Assembly: GCF_026262505.1 (NCBI RefSeq)
Contig: NC_067207.1
Coordinates: 26,752,082-26,816,081, forward strand
Source of the DNA: Trichomonas vaginalis G3
Lineage: Eukaryota > Parabasalia > Trichomonadida > Trichomonadidae
Length of the DNA stretch: 64,000 nt
Direction of reading: 5' to 3'
Shown here: positions 48,411 to 56,920 of the stretch, one piece after another
Layout: every line of letters starts with the position of its first letter
Position numbering within the stretch: position 1 is the stretch's first letter
The notes under the pieces: generated by a model
What the model saw: only the letters and a program-made list of their open reading frames with translations
Database searches by the model: none
What the model was told of the DNA's origin: nothing
Program-made: the position numbers and the translations under genes

Positions 48411-49523
48411 ATGAAAATGAGTGTCAAGACTAACGACGTTAAAAAATTGGGATTCACAAACGAGGAAATAAAGGATATATTAGAGGAGGCGAGTTATGAA
48501 GTTAATAAATATTATTTAAGAAATTGTCAAAAATTCGCGGAGTTATTAAATGATTTAGATTATGATGGAAAAATGAATAAAGATGATGTTATAAATTTCT
48601 TATATCCCACATCTGAAGAAGAAAAACCTAAAGAACCTGATGTTTTCCCTGAATATTATGAAGAACGGATTAAAGATGATGAATATGATGAAATTGAAAG
48701 ACTGGAAAAAATAAGAGATGAAATAGATGAAAAAATTAAGGAATTAAGAGAAGTTGAAAAATATAATGAGAATGAAGTAGAGGGTTTAATGAATATCCCA
48801 GCTTCAGAATCAGAAGTTCAAAAATCTCATGAAGAAAGATATAAAAATTACTTTTTGGAATCTACTAAAAATTTATTAGATGGTGAAATAGATGAAACAC
48901 TTTCAGAAGAAGGCACAAAATTTATTCATAAACATAAGTTACAATTTATTGACGATGGAGATTATCCATGTATATTACTTTCACCTCCTCTTGATTCTGA
49001 AAAATTCAAAAAAGCACTGAAAAATGTAACATATGCAACAAATACGATTAAGAAAGAAGACCATGATATTTACACAAATTATTATTTAAATAAATGTGCA
49101 GGTGTTGATAAAGTTTTTGATTTGTTAGATAAAATATCAAAAGAAACAATTGGTACATATAAAATTTTATGCGATTGTGGTTTCATTATTGAAGATACTA
49201 ATAATGTTTCATATGAAAGAACAGCACCGAAGGAAGACGAAGTTGAAAGGTCTATACCATTCGTTATTAAGAATATAAAAGATATGAAAACTTATAAACA
49301 TTATATTTATTCATTTATTTCAGAAAAAATGGAAGCAACCCATAAAACATCATCTCATCATTTTATAGCTATTCATACATTCCTTTTCAAAGTTGTGAAA
49401 TTAAATAAGACAGGAATTAGATTTAATGTATCAGGGTACGCATTCTTGAGTAAATTAAAATGTATTCGTCACGTCGCAGATGATAAAAATTTATGTGTTC
49501 TTAATTCATTTTATGGACTTTAG
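48411..49523 (+). CDS. large Polinton protein upstream of PolB, unknown
   Basis: 370 residues; MKMSVKTNDVKKLGFTNEEI starts at 48,411, with MSVKTNDV two codons later as an alternative. The N-terminal 130 residues are acidic and helical with a coiled coil (IERLEKIRDEIDEKIKELRE). The C-terminal half is globular and includes GTYKILCDCGFIIEDTNN and AFLSKLKCIRHVADDKNLCV. That C-terminal segment recalls the region preceding the exonuclease domain of other Maverick polymerases. It lies 63 bases before PolB in the same orientation. A polymerase accessory or terminal-protein-related role is possible but not shown. Confidence 0.55.
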   Translation: MKMSVKTNDVKKLGFTNEEIKDILEEASYEVNKYYLRNCQKFAELLNDLDYDGKMNKDDVINFLYPTSEEEKPKEPDVFPEYYEERIKDDEYDEIERLEKIRDEIDEKIKELREVEKYNENEVEGLMNIPASESEVQKSHEERYKNYFLESTKNLLDGEIDETLSEEGTKFIHKHKLQFIDDGDYPCILLSPPLDSEKFKKALKNVTYATNTIKKEDHDIYTNYYLNKCAGVDKVFDLLDKISKETIGTYKILCDCGFIIEDTNNVSYERTAPKEDEVERSIPFVIKNIKDMKTYKHYIYSFISEKMEATHKTSSHHFIAIHTFLFKVVKLNKTGIRFNVSGYAFLSKLKCIRHVADDKNLCVLNSFYGL

Positions 49524-50323
49524 CCCTGGACTTTAAAAAAATAAACTTTATTTTTATTTATTTTTTAATTTTTTATTCTTACATAAATGAACAAAAACGG
49601 AACAGCTAAAATGAATGATAATCAAATAAGAGCCGAAGGTAGAAGGTTATTTAAACGCTTCTATAACATTCCTGATGGTGTTAATCCTAAAACTCGTAGA
49701 AGTTATTTAAATGAAGCCATAGATGCATATGAAGGATTTGACATTTCATCAGAAAGTGAGAGGTTAGCAAGAATGTTAAACGTTAATATTGATTTTTATT
49801 ATTGTGACCCTCAACCAGAAGACGTAGACATAAATAAGGTAGACTTTCCATTAGTGGAATCAATAATGATAGATCCAGAATTTGAAACAGTAAATATTTT
49901 ATTAACACAGAGTCCATGTGGAAAACTTCACGCTGACAGAATTACAGACGTTGAAGCACTCACAGGATATAAAGTTTGCCCCTTTTGCAAAGAAGAAGTA
50001 TATTCTATCCGTGATGACCCAGAAAGGAAAAACCAAAGAAGATTTTTAAAGCATTGTGAGAAATGTAAAGAAAATAATGGAAGATTAATTCAAGACGTTC
50101 AATTGCAAAACACACAACAACCATATGCACCACATATCACGAAACAGAAGATATATCAATGGCTATTAGCTCACAATTTGCAGGAATATTATAAACCAAC
50201 AAGATATTATATTACTTTTGACTTCGAAACATTAGAGACTAAAGAAGAACTTCAACTTTCTGAATGTGCAACTTTGAACGCTTACTTAAAACCATTTATG
50301 GTATCATCAACTGTCAAAATAAA

Positions 50324-50395
50324 GCCGCAAACGGACTCTTTGAGTCCTGAAGGTCTTTCAGACCGAAGCGGCGAGGTCGTAGACCGTGATAAAAC
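50324..50395. repeat. GC micro-palindrome cluster inside PolB
   Basis: It starts AAGCCGCAAACGGAC. The hairpins GGACTC-TTT-GAGTCC, GGTCT-TTC-AGACC and GGTC-GTA-GACC lie within a wider GCCGC/GCGGC pair. It is translated in frame as TDSLSPEGLSDRSGEVVDR, low-complexity text unlike the surrounding polymerase. AGCGGCGAGGTCGTAGACC recurs, 18 of 20 bases identical, in the minor capsid gene at about 59,091-59,115. Confidence 0.8.
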
Positions 50396-50513
50396 ATTTA
50401 CGAGGAATTTTTGCTTAACATCAAGTGATTCGTTCATCTCTGATTGGATTGAATTTTTATTTTCAACCTGTTCATTAGTTGCTAAATCAAATATTGAACA
50501 ATATGAAGAATTA

Positions 50514-50558
50514 ATGAAGCCGCAAACGGACCAAACGGCGGGGACTTTGTCCCATACA
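50514..50558. repeat. second GC micro-palindrome cluster inside PolB
   Basis: It begins with the same AAGCCGCAAACGGAC as the cluster at 50,322. It includes GGGAC-TTT-GTCCC and is translated in frame as KPQTDQTAGTLSHT. Neither cluster resembles polymerase sequence. Confidence 0.7.
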
Positions 50559-53228
50559 TTAAATGAAAAACAGAAGGAAGCATTTAAAGAACTTCTAGAT
50601 GAGGAATTCAATAAAGTGAATATCATAGGTTTTAATTCGGGAAAGTTTGATTTAAATTTAATTCTTCGTGATTTAAACACTGCAAAATGGAAAATAAAAT
50701 CAATGCTGGGTTCTTCTTCTCAATTTAAGCAAATCATTGTAAAGAAAACAAACTGTCCATATGAATTAAGATTTATTGACATCAGAAATTATATAGCGGG
50801 TGGAACATTAGACCAATTCACTCAAGATTTCGGAAACAATAAATCACGTGTTAAATCCTTTTTCCCTTATCAATTCATCACATGGGAGAATTACGAAGAT
50901 GAATTATATAAAGTGGAACCATTCACTCAAGATTCATTTTATTCAGCATTAACTCAAGAAACAATATCCGATTCAGATTATCAAATATATCTCAATGATG
51001 CTAAAAATTTTGAGAATAGATTAGAATATTTTATTCATTATTGCAATAAAGACGTTGAAATTATGATTGACCCAATTGATAAAATTATTGAAGAAACATT
51101 TGTTTATAAAATTGACATGCTTCATAATCTTTCTTTATCATCGAATGCATCAATGATTCGTTACGCGTTAGCATATAAGAACTTCAATCCTAACGAAACA
51201 TATCCAGAAGAAGAAAATGTGGAATCAAGTTTTGAATTAACAAAAAAGTATTGGAAATATAAAATTGATTCATATAAGAAACAAGATGAAAAAGCAGAAA
51301 GGGATACTAAAAACAATGTTTCAATGGATGACTATCAATACTATCACGATTTAATCCTTTCATCTAAATGCAAAATGTGTGGTAAAGCGTTTACATATGC
51401 TAATAAACCAACATTAGATAGAATCGATAATGAAAAACCACATACCAAAGAAAATTGTCAGTTAATGTGTTGTTATTGCAATGTCGTAAAATCAAATAAA
51501 GATGAAGATGTTCAACGTTTAAGAATCAATTTAAGAAATTATACATTAAAAAATAATTTACCAATGACTCTAGATTCAGTTGAAGCTTATCACATCCTCC
51601 GTAATGGAATTACTGGTGGTTTATCAAATGTTCAACATAGAGTAAATCTTAAAGGAATCACGCACATTAATAAACTTTCATATAATCCAGAAACTAAAAC
51701 TGTATCAAATGAGGACACTTCCAACATTATGACTCATTTCGTTGGTGTTGACTTTAATTCATTATATCCTTCATCATTTTCATCTAATCCTCATGATTTC
51801 ATTCAATATACTGACCATAAAATGTATATGCCGGGAAGATTGAATGGTGTTATCATTTGTGATACAGCAACAAAGAAAGCAAAAGCACTGGGAATAATTA
51901 AGAAGAAAAATACTTTATTCGTGGCTGAAGTAAAGGGTCACATTGATGAAAAATACATTAATGATTACATAAACTTTTTACCAATAATAAGAAACTTTGA
52001 TATTATCACAGATGAAAAAACAATTGGGTTTTATGTATAATTACATGAAATCAAACAATCTACCAGTTGACCAGAAACAGAGAAATTAACTCAGTTAGCA
52101 TCAACACACAACCAATATCAACCATTTTCTTCTTATTATCTTTGGTATCTAATAGACAGATTTCATTTTATCATTGATGACATTCAATCAATTTTAACAT
52201 TTACGAAAAATACTTGTTTTAATGAATTTGCGAACGAATTTATGAACGAAAGACAAAAGGCTGAATTAGAAGGAAATAAAGGAAAAAGTTTATTTTGCAA
52301 GATTTCACTTAATGGATCATATGGTTACGATGCAATGAATACACAAAATTACGCAAAGACTAAAATAATGAATGCACAGAAGGCACGCGTTGCATGTATG
52401 TCAAATAAGTTTAAAAACATAAGAGAAATAGGAGAGGATACGTATCAAGTGATGCTTAAAGATAGATTTTATAGATGTGATACATGTTTACAAGAGGCAT
52501 TCTTCACTTTAGATAACGCAAAATACTGGTATTTGGTTTTCATTTATGATTTTATGTATAAATGCATGGATGTTAATCGTTTTCATTTCATTGAAGGTGA
52601 TACTGATTCATCTTATTGGGCAATCGCTGGCGACCCAAATCTTCCTAACACTCAAGCATTTCAAGCAATTGTAACCGATAAAAAATTTTATGATAAAAAC
52701 ATTTACAAATTCGCACCTTTTGATTTCTTCTGTTTTAATGAGAAATTTAAACCTAAATTAAAGAATAAAGCTGAAGAAAAAGCACATGAGAAGAAGTTAT
52801 TGGGTTTAGCAATTGAGAAACAAGGTGATAACATGGTTGCTTTATGTCCTAAGTGTTATACTTCATTCAACGGTTCAATTGATGGAAGTGATTTTAAAAA
52901 GATTGCACAAAAAATGAAAGGAGTTAGTTTACGACAAAATAAACAATTAACACCTAAAAATTATTTGGATATAATAAATGATAAAGTGATATTTGATGGT
53001 CAGAATATTAATTTACAACTTAAAAACGGGTCAATGACTCGCTTAACAATCGGTAAGACTGCATTAACAGGAGCACACACTAAGGCTGTATGTTGTGAAA
53101 ATGGATGTTGTATGCCATTTATTTAATAAAATGCCACAGAAGAGACAAAAGGAACCGTAAATAATGGTTTTGATACTATGATTCAAAGAGGCGGGCACCC
53201 TTAAAACACTTATTTTATTTTTATATAA

Positions 53229-54758
53229 ATGAATAGCGTAGATTTAAAAAATTTAATTGATGATTTAGTACTTAATCAAAATTTTCTTAATTATTATGAA
53301 TTAAAATCATATCTCCAAAAACATGATAACAATATAACGGGTGATGATATGGATTATTATTATTCGTATTATAAAAATGAAGTTTTGAAATATCATGATA
53401 AAATAATTTCTAAAATTAAAGACAAAATTAAAAATAATGAATATTCAAAGGGAAAAAGTAAATCACAACTTAAACAATTGAAAGATTTCAAAAATAAAGT
53501 ATTAACAGAAGAAGATATTGATGAATTATATAAATTATATAAATTATATAATCCTGAGCCGCAAAAACCAAAGGAACAAAAACAAAAGGTGCAAAACGCC
53601 CAGGTCCTTCAGACCATAAATGAAGCACAAGCTTTAATTTATGATTCATTAGTTAAACCATATTCAGCCCGACTTTTAAATGAAGATCAACTTTTGGAAT
53701 TCATCCTTCAACATAAACTCGAAGCGGGAAAGTATATCAAACCTTTATATACAGCATATTTAAAACAAATGAATAGAATACATCCAGAATTAATGAAGGG
53801 GGGAATGAAATCCAAAATCAAAGCAGATAAAATTAAACCACCTGCAACACCAAACCCTCCAACGACAGTACCTCCTCCTCCTTCAGTTAATCCTTCATCA
53901 TTCACTTTATTATATCCATTTCAAACATTAAAGAAGCAAAAAGATTTTAAAAAGGATTTCAAAATATTAAATAAACCAACTGACCCAAAAATTCAACCGT
54001 TAAAGGAAAAATTTAGTCGCCCTTCATTTGCACCATATCCATATTCATACGAAATCGATCATTTAGAATATTCAAGAGGAAACGTTACTTATTTATTTGC
54101 CATTAACATTAACACCAGATATTTATATTGCATTCCGGTGAAAGGGAAAACAGAACAGGAAACAAGAAGAGCTATTCAATACTTACTAGATCATGAAAGA
54201 GTAGATAATATAAGGGGTGATGGTGATAAAGGATTTCAGGCAGCTATGACTCATTATTTCCCACAAATTAATTTTTACTTTTCATCCTCTCCATATACGT
54301 TTCATAATAAAATAGTTGATGCGGTAATGAGAACTCTTAGAGATGCGTTAGGGGTTAACGGTCAGATATACTGGGATGGAAATCATGACTCCATCATACA
54401 ACAGTTAGTATATTATTACAATAATACATGGCATAGAACAATAAACATGAAACCGGTGGAAATGAAAAATGATATTTCAAAAGAATGGGAATATATTAGA
54501 AAGCAAATGGAAAGGTTGAATGATGTTAAACGTGAACAAATTAATTCGGGGCTCATGAATTTTAAACAAGGGGATAAAGTTTTGATTCATCTCGATTATG
54601 GAAAAACTGATAAATCAATGACAAAAAGAAGACGAAGATTTGACACAATAGCTGAATTTGTTAGATATATTAACGGCAATGCATTGGTTGAGGTTAACAA
54701 TAAATTAATAGAAATTCCGATTTATTTTATTACTCCATTATATTTAAATAATATTTAA
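53229..54758 (+). CDS. Polinton RVE-family integrase
   Basis: 509 residues from ATG 53,229 (MNSVDLKNLIDDLVLNQNFL). The N-terminal half is helical and lysine-rich with a proline linker (ATPNPPTTVPPPPSVNP, about 205-222). The retroviral-integrase (RVE) core spans about 270-400: SYEIDHLEYSRG, NIRGDGDKGFQ, FHNKIVDAVMRTL. A C-terminal SH3/chromo-like part follows (FKQGDKVLIHLDYGKTDK). It inserts the element into host DNA. It follows PolB after about 100 bases, in the same orientation. A 30-bp micro-palindrome is embedded at 53,588-53,617. It looks whole. Confidence 0.9.
   Translation: MNSVDLKNLIDDLVLNQNFLNYYELKSYLQKHDNNITGDDMDYYYSYYKNEVLKYHDKIISKIKDKIKNNEYSKGKSKSQLKQLKDFKNKVLTEEDIDELYKLYKLYNPEPQKPKEQKQKVQNAQVLQTINEAQALIYDSLVKPYSARLLNEDQLLEFILQHKLEAGKYIKPLYTAYLKQMNRIHPELMKGGMKSKIKADKIKPPATPNPPTTVPPPPSVNPSSFTLLYPFQTLKKQKDFKKDFKILNKPTDPKIQPLKEKFSRPSFAPYPYSYEIDHLEYSRGNVTYLFAININTRYLYCIPVKGKTEQETRRAIQYLLDHERVDNIRGDGDKGFQAAMTHYFPQINFYFSSSPYTFHNKIVDAVMRTLRDALGVNGQIYWDGNHDSIIQQLVYYYNNTWHRTINMKPVEMKNDISKEWEYIRKQMERLNDVKREQINSGLMNFKQGDKVLIHLDYGKTDKSMTKRRRRFDTIAEFVRYINGNALVEVNNKLIEIPIYFITPLYLNNI
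53559..53617. repeat. GC micro-palindrome inside the integrase
   Basis: GAGCCGCAAAAACCAAAGG and then GGTGCAAAACGCCCAGGTCC through TTCAGACCAT. The last 30 bases are 27/30 identical to the coding strand of 18,631-18,660 in the E2 fibre gene, giving the same peptide QVLQTI in two unrelated proteins. Confidence 0.85.
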
Positions 54759-54777
54759 TTTTTTTATTTCGTAAGAA

Positions 54778-55050
54778 ATGAGTGACAACGAAGCATCCAA
54801 GAGTCCAGACGATGAATATAAAAAGAAACTAAACAGAATTAAATAAAAAATATGCTATTACAAAAAGAAGCCACAATGCGGTGGGGTTGAAAACGATAAA
54901 GAGAGGAAAGAAATAATCGAAAAATTAGAAACTTATCGTTCAATCCTTAAACTGAGTGAAGCAAAAATAAAAGAATTTAATAGAATAAATAAATTGATTG
55001 GAAGAGATGAATTTAATAAAGATGAATTTTTAAACTCAATCCAAATTTAA
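54778..55050 (+). pseudogene. small MSDN-family Polinton gene (E3 copy)
   Basis: It begins MSDNEASKSPDDEYKKKLNR at ATG 54,778, right after a TTTTTTTATTTCGTAAGAA leader. Lysine-rich and helical; the later part is ILKLSEAKIKEFNRINKLIG. Convergent with the small MNTPQ-family gene, their stops overlapping. Degraded, with about one break. It matches 14,156-14,421 in E2, where the pair is inverted. Confidence 0.55.
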
Positions 55051-55211
55051 TTTTTATTCCTCTTCGACAACATCTCTCTTTCCATCATTACCGCATAACC
55101 ACATTTTCTCAATTTTAGTGGTTTGTTATTTTTAACATGTTCTTGCATCATTTTTATCATTTCCTCCCTTGTTATGATTCGTGGTAAATTTTGAGCTTGT
55201 GGGGTATTCAT
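55047..55211 (-). CDS. small MNTPQ-family Polinton protein
   Basis: 54 residues from ATG 55,211 (MNTPQAQNLPRIITREEMIK), with KLRKCGYAVMMEREMLSKRN at the end. It is conserved in E2 (13,986-14,158). The RIITREEMIKMM stretch resembles KLLTKDELNKMM and KLLTRQQLEKLL in the two small genes at 55,957 and 56,200. Function unknown; the frame looks whole. Confidence 0.6.
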   Translation of the reverse strand: MNTPQAQNLPRIITREEMIKMMQEHVKNNKPLKLRKCGYAVMMEREMLSKRNKN

Positions 55212-55239
55212 TTATGATAAAAATAAAAATTTAAATTAT

Positions 55240-55450
55240 GCCGTTTGCTCTTTTGGAGCTCAGGACTTTCAGTCCGTTCTAAAGTTTGAGACAACAGTCA
55301 CTGTGTGACGAGACCTGAGGGTCTTGACATTTTGACAACAACACAGGAAATAAATGTTATCACTTATTTTATCGTGAAGTGACTCAAAGAGTCCGGAGAC
55401 AAAGTCTCATGTTTTTAGGTTATTCAATAATTAATTATTTTTGAATAACT
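55240..55450. repeat. cluster of GC micro-palindromes and conserved intergenic sequence
   Basis: Within about 160 bases lie GCTC-TTTTG-GAGC, GGACT-TTC-AGTCC, GTCAC-TGT-GTGAC, AGACC-TGAG-GGTCT, GACTC-AAA-GAGTC and GAGAC-AAA-GTCTC. They are followed by GGTTATTCAATAATTAATTA, the inverted form of the conserved sequence at 13,900 and 17,490 in E2. No gene is seen. Confidence 0.8.
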
Positions 55451-55498
55451 GGGAAATAAATTTACGTCAAATATGCAATTTATAAAATCTTATGTCGA

Positions 55499-55580
55499 CA
55501 GGCTACGTAGCACAGTGGTCTAAGGTGGTGTTATGGAGGGGTCAAGGTCTGTGGTTCGAACCGCGACAGCGCCGTATTTT
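55499..55580 (+). ncRNA. tRNA-like sequence with Pol III A and B boxes
   Basis: TAGCACAGTGG (55,508-55,518) fits the tRNA A box and GGTTCGAACC (55,553-55,562) fits the B box, about 35 bases apart. A TTTT run that could end Pol III transcription follows at about 55,577. The D-arm and T-arm can be drawn, but the anticodon stem and acceptor pairing are poor. It is therefore a degenerate tRNA, a tRNA-derived (SINE-like) head or another Pol III transcript, not a standard tRNA gene. Confidence 0.5.
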
Positions 55581-55637
55581 CTTATTTTCTTTATTTGTCT
55601 TGTTTGTCGTGAATAAAAAGTATCATAAAAGTGCTCT

Positions 55638-55714
55638 ATCTTCCACGGGAATAAATAAAAAATTTACTTTATTTCTTCTTTATTTCTTCTTTATTTCTTT
55701 GTTCCCGTGGAAGA
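55638..55714. repeat. 12-bp stem hairpin with long loop
   Basis: CTTCCACGGGAA near 55,640 and TTCCCGTGGAAG near 55,702 form a perfect 12-bp stem. The loop of about 50 bases contains a triplicated TTTATTTCTTC. A further CGTGGAAG lies at about 55,797. Confidence 0.7.
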
Positions 55715-55817
55715 AGGGTTTTGCTATTTTTTCTCAGCCGAAATCAATGATTTTTTCATTTTTGGAATCCTTAGCGAATGAGGAATCTTTTCTCTCGTGG
55801 AAGCTTTAACCTAAAAT

Positions 55818-55921
55818 AAGCCGCTAGCGGCAAGGGCGAAGCCCATAATTTAGGTGAAGAGACCCAAAGGGTCAGAGCCGCAAAGCGGCTAGGTGAGATA
55901 TCACCTGTTTTTTCACCTGTT
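55818..55921. repeat. GC micro-palindrome cluster
   Basis: GCCGCTAGCGGC, GGGCGAAGCCC, GACCC-AAA-GGGTC (55,861-55,873) and GCCGC-AAA-GCGGC (55,877-55,889) lie one after another, then AGGTGAGATATCACC. The GACCCAAAGGGTC unit is identical to that at 17,612-17,624 upstream of the E2 fibre gene end. Confidence 0.85.
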
Positions 55922-55956
55922 TTTATGGTAGCAGTGAAATAAAATTTTGTTATCAG

Positions 55957-56139
55957 TTATTTTATCATCATTTTATTAAGTTCATCTTTAGTTAATAATT
56001 TGAATGGATTCGCTAATGTTCCACCTTGAGTCACAACACTTGCCCCGGCTAATTGTGAAGAACCTGGGATAAGTACTCCATGAAATGATTTCATTGGTAT
56101 CATTAATTTAGAAATAGTTGGCTTAATTAATTTGGTCAT
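55957..56139 (-). CDS. small Polinton protein, unknown
   Basis: 60 residues from ATG 56,139 (MTKLIKPTISKLMIPMKSFH), with a glycine-rich middle (GSSQLAGASVVTQGGTLANP) and KLLTKDELNKMM at the end. It has an A/T leader of the usual type upstream. It shares its C-terminal motif with the neighbouring small genes. Confidence 0.5.
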   Translation of the reverse strand: MTKLIKPTISKLMIPMKSFHGVLIPGSSQLAGASVVTQGGTLANPFKLLTKDELNKMMIK

Positions 56140-56199
56140 TTATGATAAAAATAAAATTGCATAATTTAAATTTTTTTTCTTTCTCATTTTCTCATTTTC

Positions 56200-56334
56200 T
56201 CATTTTTCATTCTGTTTTGGTTTCAGCAACTTTTCAAGTTGTTGTCTTGTCAGTAACTTTAATTTTAACTTTGGATCAAATATTGGGTTTCCATCTTTAT
56301 CTCTTCCAATAACACCATATGGTAGAATCTTCAT
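56200..56334 (-). CDS. small Polinton protein, unknown
   Basis: 44 residues (MKILPYGVIGRDKDGNPIFD), with KLKLKLLTRQQLEKLLKPKQ near the end. ATG at 56,334, stop at 56,200. A TTTATACTAAAATAAAAAT leader lies upstream, and a TCATTTTC run repeated three times lies just downstream. The same 'LLT(K/R)xxLxKhh' motif as the gene at 55,957 suggests that they are paralogous or bind a common partner. Confidence 0.5.
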   Translation of the reverse strand: MKILPYGVIGRDKDGNPIFDPKLKLKLLTRQQLEKLLKPKQNEK

Positions 56335-56412
56335 TTATACTAAAATAAAAATTTAAATTATGCTGTTTGCTCTTTTGGAGCTCCTAAAGTTTGTTTCACA
56401 AACATTGAGCGT

Positions 56413-56847
56413 TCATTGAACTCTATACCATGCGAATACAGTCATAAATGGTGGCATGTAATCTTTACTTTGTCCCGTTGTTTGCGTATATCCTGAAACG
56501 CGATGTGTATGGTTTCCTTCTCCCTGAGTGTCACTCCAGTAACAATTTATGGCAAATTTAACATCATCTTTAACATCATATCCTTTACCTTTTGTCATTC
56601 CTGACCAATCCCAATATCTATGCTTATGCCAACCTGCTTGAGATGTGCTTAAATCTATGTAGTGACTGTGTGCAGGTAAATTTTCACCCGTAATTGTTTT
56701 ACTTCCCCCTGTTTCCTTTGAAGAGTTTGCACAATACAAAAACCTGTCGACTATTTGTTCCCATGCACCAACACCAAACATTGCTTGAGGACCTCTCACA
56801 TCCATAGATGTATAAATAGAACCTACTGGGTTCATTAAATCAAACAT
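56413..56847 (-). pseudogene. E3 fibre tip domain (phage collar-like), separate frame
   Basis: 144 residues: MNPVGSIYTSMDVRGPQAMF, GVGAWEQIVDRFLYCANSSK, three HxH motifs (PAHSHYI, GWHKHRY, GNHTHRV) and the end MPPFMTVFAWYRVQ. This is the phage-tail-tip-like domain also present at the end of the E2 fibre. The sequence between the conserved ends is strongly diverged from E2, as expected of a receptor-binding tip. It lies just downstream of the long shaft frame; the fibre gene as it stands is split, about one break. Confidence 0.8.
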
Positions 56848-56920
56848 ATGAGATATTATAGGATTGTCTCTTTTGAACTTAAAATATAGTGTAACTATTT
56901 CGGGTTTCTTCTGGTTTGTG

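Larger units (their letters stand above)
49587..53126 (+). pseudogene. protein-primed DNA polymerase B with embedded HNH module
   Basis: It replicates the Polinton by protein priming. In order: an N-terminal region with a CPFCKEEV/HCEKC zinc pair (residues about 130-165), exonuclease motif TFDFETLE (about 210), motif VNIIGFNSGKFDLNLI (about 350), and an HNH-type module (CKMCGKAF, TLDRIDN, CQLMCCYCNVVKSNK; about 597-645). Then come polymerase motif A GVDFNSLYPSS (about 720), motif B CKISLNGSYGYD and motif C EGDTDSSYW. The HNH module lies between the exonuclease and palm parts. The copy reads as two frames, with about one or two breaks. It is part of the plus-strand replication block with the integrase. 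Confidence 0.9.

Noticed and set aside
51360-51520. Intein in PolB
   Set aside because: The HNH module has no recognisable splice-junction blocks and the frame continues without the size expected of an intein.
55499-55580. A functional tRNA gene
   Set aside because: Anticodon stem and acceptor stem pair poorly; only the A and B boxes are good.
55492-55809. 105-codon plus-strand frame
   Set aside because: It runs through the tRNA-like boxes and the T-rich hairpin loop; composition is that of translated non-coding DNA.
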